Positions 45,065 through 48,606 of a stretch of 48,606 nucleotides of DNA are shown in pieces. A program made the translations under genes and the position numbers. How positions within the stretch are numbered: the stretch's first letter is position 1; the number at the start of each line of letters is the position of its first letter. The stretch spans positions 1-48,606 of the forward strand of contig JAFXFN010000025.1 of assembly GCA_017520505.1 (NCBI GenBank), written 5' to 3'. This stretch comes from Clostridia bacterium (GTDB taxonomy: Bacteria; Bacillota; Clostridia; Oscillospirales; CAG-272). The notes beneath the pieces are model-generated. The model was not told where the DNA came from. It worked only from the letters and a program-made list of their open reading frames with translations, and made no database searches.

Positions 45065-48000
45065 ATGATTAAAAGGACAGTTGCTCTGTTGCTTGTATTT
45101 TGCACATTGTTTTCGGTATGTTCCATTACTGTAACAGGTGCTGATATATATACTTATACCGAAGGCGGTGACGGTGTCACTATAACCTCGTGGGATAAAA
45201 ATGACGCATATACCGTTACAGTCCCCGAAGAAATTGACGGAGAACCTGTCGTCGCTATCGGTGCGGATGCGTTCAAAGATTGTAAATCGATATATGAGAT
45301 AATCATACCCGATACAGTAACCTCCATTGATGCATCGGCGTTTATCGGCTGTGTTTCTCTTAAATCGATAACGGTTTCGAATAATAACCCCGCATACAAA
45401 ACACAAAACGGAAATCTTTACACAAAAAATCTGACAACGCTTGTTAAGTTCTGCGATGTATCGGCTGAAAGCTTTACGGTGTTGAATGATGTAAATGTAA
45501 TAGGCGACTATGCTTTTTACGGAATGGATAAGCTTAAAAGCGTATCACGCTCGACTTCCATAAGTAAAGTCGGAAAATATGCATTTTACGGTTGTTCATC
45601 GCTTGAAACTTTTATATTCAGTAATGTAAAAGAGGCGGGTGAATATTCATTTTACGGCTCAGCTTTAAAAAGTGCCGATGTAAACCTTGCAAATATACCC
45701 GAAGGAATTTTTTACGGCTGTGACAATATGGAAAGCGTAGTTCTTTCAAAAAACACAGCAAGAATAGAAAAGCTTGCATTTGCAGGATGTTATTCACTTG
45801 ACAGCGTGTTGATACCAAACGGTACTGATATTGCAGATGAGGCATTTTTCGGAATCGGTGCTGTGCTTTACGGATCTGAAAATGTAAAAGCGTATGCTGA
45901 GAAAAACGGAAACAAATACGCCGAGGCAAGCTATAATGGAAATGTTTCGGTGTCAAAAATAGAATTCGAGCAATCGAAGATAGATATTAAGGTTGACGAT
46001 GTCATTTCTCCGAAAATTACCGTTGAGCCTGCAGATGCAGAGGTAAAGGATGTAATTTTGACATCTTCAAATGAAGATGTTGTAAAAATTGAAAACGGCA
46101 AGATCAAGGCTGTTGCAAACGGAAGTGCTGTAGTTTTTGCAAAAAGCGTAAGCGGTGCAAAAATAACGAGCCTTAATGTTAATGTGTCAGACAGGTCTGC
46201 GCCGTTACAGTCATCACATCCTTATGAAAACGGACTGAATAAGAAATACAGCTACACCGTTGAGGGAAACCCCGAAAAAATAGCCGTAACATTTTCAGCT
46301 GATACTTATGTTGAAGACGGTGAGGATTTTATCATCGTTATGGACAAGGACAACAAAAATGTCGGAACATATACCGCAGGTCAGCTTGCAGGTAAAACGC
46401 TTGTCGTTAACGGTGACACGGTGAATATTACGCTTATTTCCGATGAAGATGTTAATTATTTCGGATTTTGTATCGTAAAGGCGGAATCATATAAAAATTA
46501 TTCATTTGTAACTGATATAAAGCTGAATAAAGAAGATGTGTCGCTCAAGTATGGACAAACGTACAAGCTTGAATACACCTGCACACCTTCAGATACGCTT
46601 TTTGATATAAGATTTGTATCAGGGGACAGCAGTATCGTGTCTGTTGACAGCGATGGTACGTTATATGCGATAAATGCAGGAACGGCATTTGTTATCGTAT
46701 ATGATACATATTCGGGCAAAACGGCACAGTGCCGTGTTACGGTCGAAAAAAATGTATATAACGGTATGCTTTATACTGTAAATGACGGTAAGATCACGAT
46801 AACACACTACGAGGGTGAGGACGAAACGGCGGATATACCGTCAGACATTGACGGTCTTCCCGTTACAGAAATAGATAAGGGTGCATTTATGTATTCGCCC
46901 ACACTGAAAAAGATTACAATACCTGCTTCTGTAACGTCTATACATTCAAGCTCATTTGCGGGTTGTGTTGCTCTTACAGAGATAAGTGTGTCGTCTGACA
47001 ATGAAAAATTCACATCGAAAAACGGTGCTTTGTACAGCCGTGACGGCAAACAGCTTATCTGCTGTCCTGCCGGCAAAGCAGGGGAATTTAAAATTCCCGA
47101 CGGAGTTATTGCAATTTCCGAGGATGCGTTCAATATGTGCATCGGAATAACAAAGATAACGTTTCCGAAGAGTATTGAGCTTATTCCTGCGTCGGCATTT
47201 TTAAGCTGTGAAAGCCTTACAGCCTTTGAAATAAGCGCATCAAGCAATTATTCCGTAAAAGACGGCGTGCTTTATACAAGTGATATGGGTGCGCTTGTGC
47301 GCTATCCCACAGCTAAAGACGGCGCTTATGTTATGCCCGACAGCGTTCAGCTTGTTAAAAACGGAGCATTTGACGGATGCGTTGCCGTTTCTGAAATTAC
47401 ATTATCAAAAAATCTTAAAAATATAGAAAACGGAGCACTTTCGGGTGTGATTTCGCTCGAAAAGATCCTGTGCCACGAAGAAAACCCGTTTTTCTCATCG
47501 CACGGCGGTGTGCTCTGCAATAAAAATAAAACTGCTATAGTTTCGTGTCCTACGGGATACAGCGGAGAATATAATATCCCCGCAGGTGTTAAAGAAATCA
47601 GTGAATATGCGTTTAAAAACTGCGCATCGCTTTATGAGGTGTATATACCCACCTCGGTTACATCTGTAGGCTCGTATGCATTTTACGGTGCTGACGGAAT
47701 AGGAACGCTGACACTTCCTCCGAAAGTCAATACGGTCGGTGATTTTGCGTTTGACAAATGCTCAAATATCAAAGTATTTGCACCCGACTGTATAACATCA
47801 TTCGGTGCAACCGACGGCGGTGTGACCGTGCTTTGTCCCGACGGCGGCACAACAAAGGAAATTGCATTATCAAAAGGATATAAAACCGAAGATATTACTT
47901 ATTCGTCAACAGACAGCGGAATGGCTCTTTACTTCGGAGCTGTTCCCGACGGAGCACAGTTCACAGCCGAAAAGGCAAAAGAAGGAAAAACAGCCCTCAT

Positions 48001-48606
48001 TAGCAGCATTTTAACCGAAGAGGGAATAAATGTTTTCACGCTTTCATTTAACGGATATATTACCGACACAGAATATACAGCAACTGTCTTCTGCAATCCT
48101 TGGGTAGAAAATGTATATAAGCTCGAAGACGGGGAGCTTAAGGAAGTGTCATTCGGAATAAACGAAAACGGTGTCACACTTTCCACCTGCGGCGGTGTCT
48201 ACGTGTTTGCTTATTTCGACACGGCGCTTGATGAATCTGAAATCGCAATCAAAGCATTGCCGAACAAAACCGAATATGAATACGGAGAGCAGTTCATAAA
48301 AGACGGACTTTCGGTTTATTTCAAGAACCACGCAGGTATCGTTTCCGTGCTTGAAGACAGCGCATACACAGTCGGCGATGTTTTGCTCAATATTGGCGGT
48401 GTACATAATGTAAAGGTAACATACGGGGACTTGAGCACAGAATTTACTGTTACAGTCAAAACTCCTATACTTACAGCCGATGTACGCATAGAGGGCACAG
48501 GTGAATTCGGAAGCGATATAACGCTGTTTGTTGAAAATGTAAACTGCGATTATATTCCTTACGAAATAACGTGGTACAGAAACGGTGAGCTTATAGAAGG
48601 CGAAAA
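45065..48606 (+). CDS. Giant BspA-like leucine-rich-repeat surface protein, N-terminal 1180 residues (runs off the edge)
   Basis: No stop codon occurs before the window end. A signal peptide (about 25 residues) precedes repeated LRR_5 units of BspA type, pattern IPDTVTSIDASAFIGC, found in an N-terminal block (about 45-290) and again after a central block (about 590-930). Between them are a Big_2-like domain (near 300-380), a CUB/jelly-roll-like segment (SYTVEGNPEKIAVTFSAD) and a second Big_2-like domain (ITDIKLNKEDVSLKYG pattern). A Big_3-like domain (NKTEYEYGEQFIKDGLSVYF) and the start of an Ig-like domain (ITWYRNGELIEG) end the visible part. Such proteins bind host or microbial surfaces. 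The anchor lies beyond the window. Confidence 0.88.
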   Translation, partial: MIKRTVALLLVFCTLFSVCSITVTGADIYTYTEGGDGVTITSWDKNDAYTVTVPEEIDGEPVVAIGADAFKDCKSIYEIIIPDTVTSIDASAFIGCVSLKSITVSNNNPAYKTQNGNLYTKNLTTLVKFCDVSAESFTVLNDVNVIGDYAFYGMDKLKSVSRSTSISKVGKYAFYGCSSLETFIFSNVKEAGEYSFYGSALKSADVNLANIPEGIFYGCDNMESVVLSKNTARIEKLAFAGCYSLDSVLIPNGTDIADEAFFGIGAVLYGSENVKAYAEKNGNKYAEASYNGNVSVSKIEFEQSKIDIKVDDVISPKITVEPADAEVKDVILTSSNEDVVKIENGKIKAVANGSAVVFAKSVSGAKITSLNVNVSDRSAPLQSSHPYENGLNKKYSYTVEGNPEKIAVTFSADTYVEDGEDFIIVMDKDNKNVGTYTAGQLAGKTLVVNGDTVNITLISDEDVNYFGFCIVKAESYKNYSFVTDIKLNKEDVSLKYGQTYKLEYTCTPSDTLFDIRFVSGDSSIVSVDSDGTLYAINAGTAFVIVYDTYSGKTAQCRVTVEKNVYNGMLYTVNDGKITITHYEGEDETADIPSDIDGLPVTEIDKGAFMYSPTLKKITIPASVTSIHSSSFAGCVALTEISVSSDNEKFTSKNGALYSRDGKQLICCPAGKAGEFKIPDGVIAISEDAFNMCIGITKITFPKSIELIPASAFLSCESLTAFEISASSNYSVKDGVLYTSDMGALVRYPTAKDGAYVMPDSVQLVKNGAFDGCVAVSEITLSKNLKNIENGALSGVISLEKILCHEENPFFSSHGGVLCNKNKTAIVSCPTGYSGEYNIPAGVKEISEYAFKNCASLYEVYIPTSVTSVGSYAFYGADGIGTLTLPPKVNTVGDFAFDKCSNIKVFAPDCITSFGATDGGVTVLCPDGGTTKEIALSKGYKTEDITYSSTDSGMALYFGAVPDGAQFTAEKAKEGKTALISSILTEEGINVFTLSFNGYITDTEYTATVFCNPWVENVYKLEDGELKEVSFGINENGVTLSTCGGVYVFAYFDTALDESEIAIKALPNKTEYEYGEQFIKDGLSVYFKNHAGIVSVLEDSAYTVGDVLLNIGGVHNVKVTYGDLSTEFTVTVKTPILTADVRIEGTGEFGSDITLFVENVNCDYIPYEITWYRNGELIEGE

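Overview
The window looks like a chromosomal segment of an anaerobic, probably gut-dwelling, spore-forming member of the Clostridia. Evidence from the sequence: a spoIIR sporulation gene, a ylxM-ffh-rpsP-khpA block and a dnaG-rpoD block of Firmicutes type, rubrerythrin-based oxygen defence, FeoAB ferrous iron uptake, large secreted adhesin-like proteins, a starch-using locus of Gram-positive lipoprotein design, and near-consensus sigma-A promoters (TTGACA/TTGAAT, usually 17-nt spacer, TATAAT-like). I would not place it below class with confidence.

Layout. 1-141: the edge of an insertion sequence (transposase start on the minus strand plus two subterminal direct repeats). 142-660: repeat-rich intergenic DNA ending in a strong promoter. 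661-9419: a 2831-residue secreted multidomain protein (phosphoesterase, Ig-like and VWA domains), followed 14 nt later by an 82-residue cysteine-containing peptide of unknown function. 9420-9822: terminator and a degenerate 64-bp tandem repeat. 9823-11604: cytoplasmic glycoside-hydrolase-like protein. 11744-16876: Lrp-type regulator, aminotransferase, family 2 glycosyltransferase and copper P-type ATPase on one strand with very small gaps. 16877-18298 (minus): spoIIR and thyX, separated by a hairpin that pairs with the spoIIR ribosome binding site. 18413-21087: feoA, feoB and a small FeoB-associated Cys-rich membrane protein behind a palindromic, DtxR-like operator.

21176-31002 is a starch/maltodextrin system: two surface lipoprotein GH13 enzymes (pullulanase, alpha-amylase), a binding lipoprotein with an extra C-terminal beta domain, two MalF/MalG-type permeases and an MsmX/UgpC-type ATPase. 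Glucan is cut outside the cell, captured by the binding protein and imported. The gap between the binding protein and the permeases holds two perfect hairpins, suggesting strong over-expression of the binding protein.

31121-33503 is the SRP/ribosome block (ylxM, ffh, rpsP, khpA). 33582-34662 is an Rrf2 regulator plus a reverse rubrerythrin with a self-operator candidate. 34838-39199 is mostly minus-strand small membrane proteins and lipoproteins, including a YbjQ-family protein, a membrane HExxH protein and a PnuC transporter, with one plus-strand gene remnant. 39389-42268 is dnaG-rpoD. 42317-44910 encodes an orphan solute-binding-protein-like lipoprotein with a long coiled-coil insertion. 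44978-48606 starts a very large leucine-rich-repeat (BspA-like) surface protein that runs off the right edge.

The most interesting points are the adhesin/small-peptide pair, the spoIIR promoter-hairpin arrangement, the coiled-coil insertion in a binding protein, the pnuC leader, and the Rrf2 and feo operators. No CRISPR array, rRNA or tRNA gene was recognised by eye.
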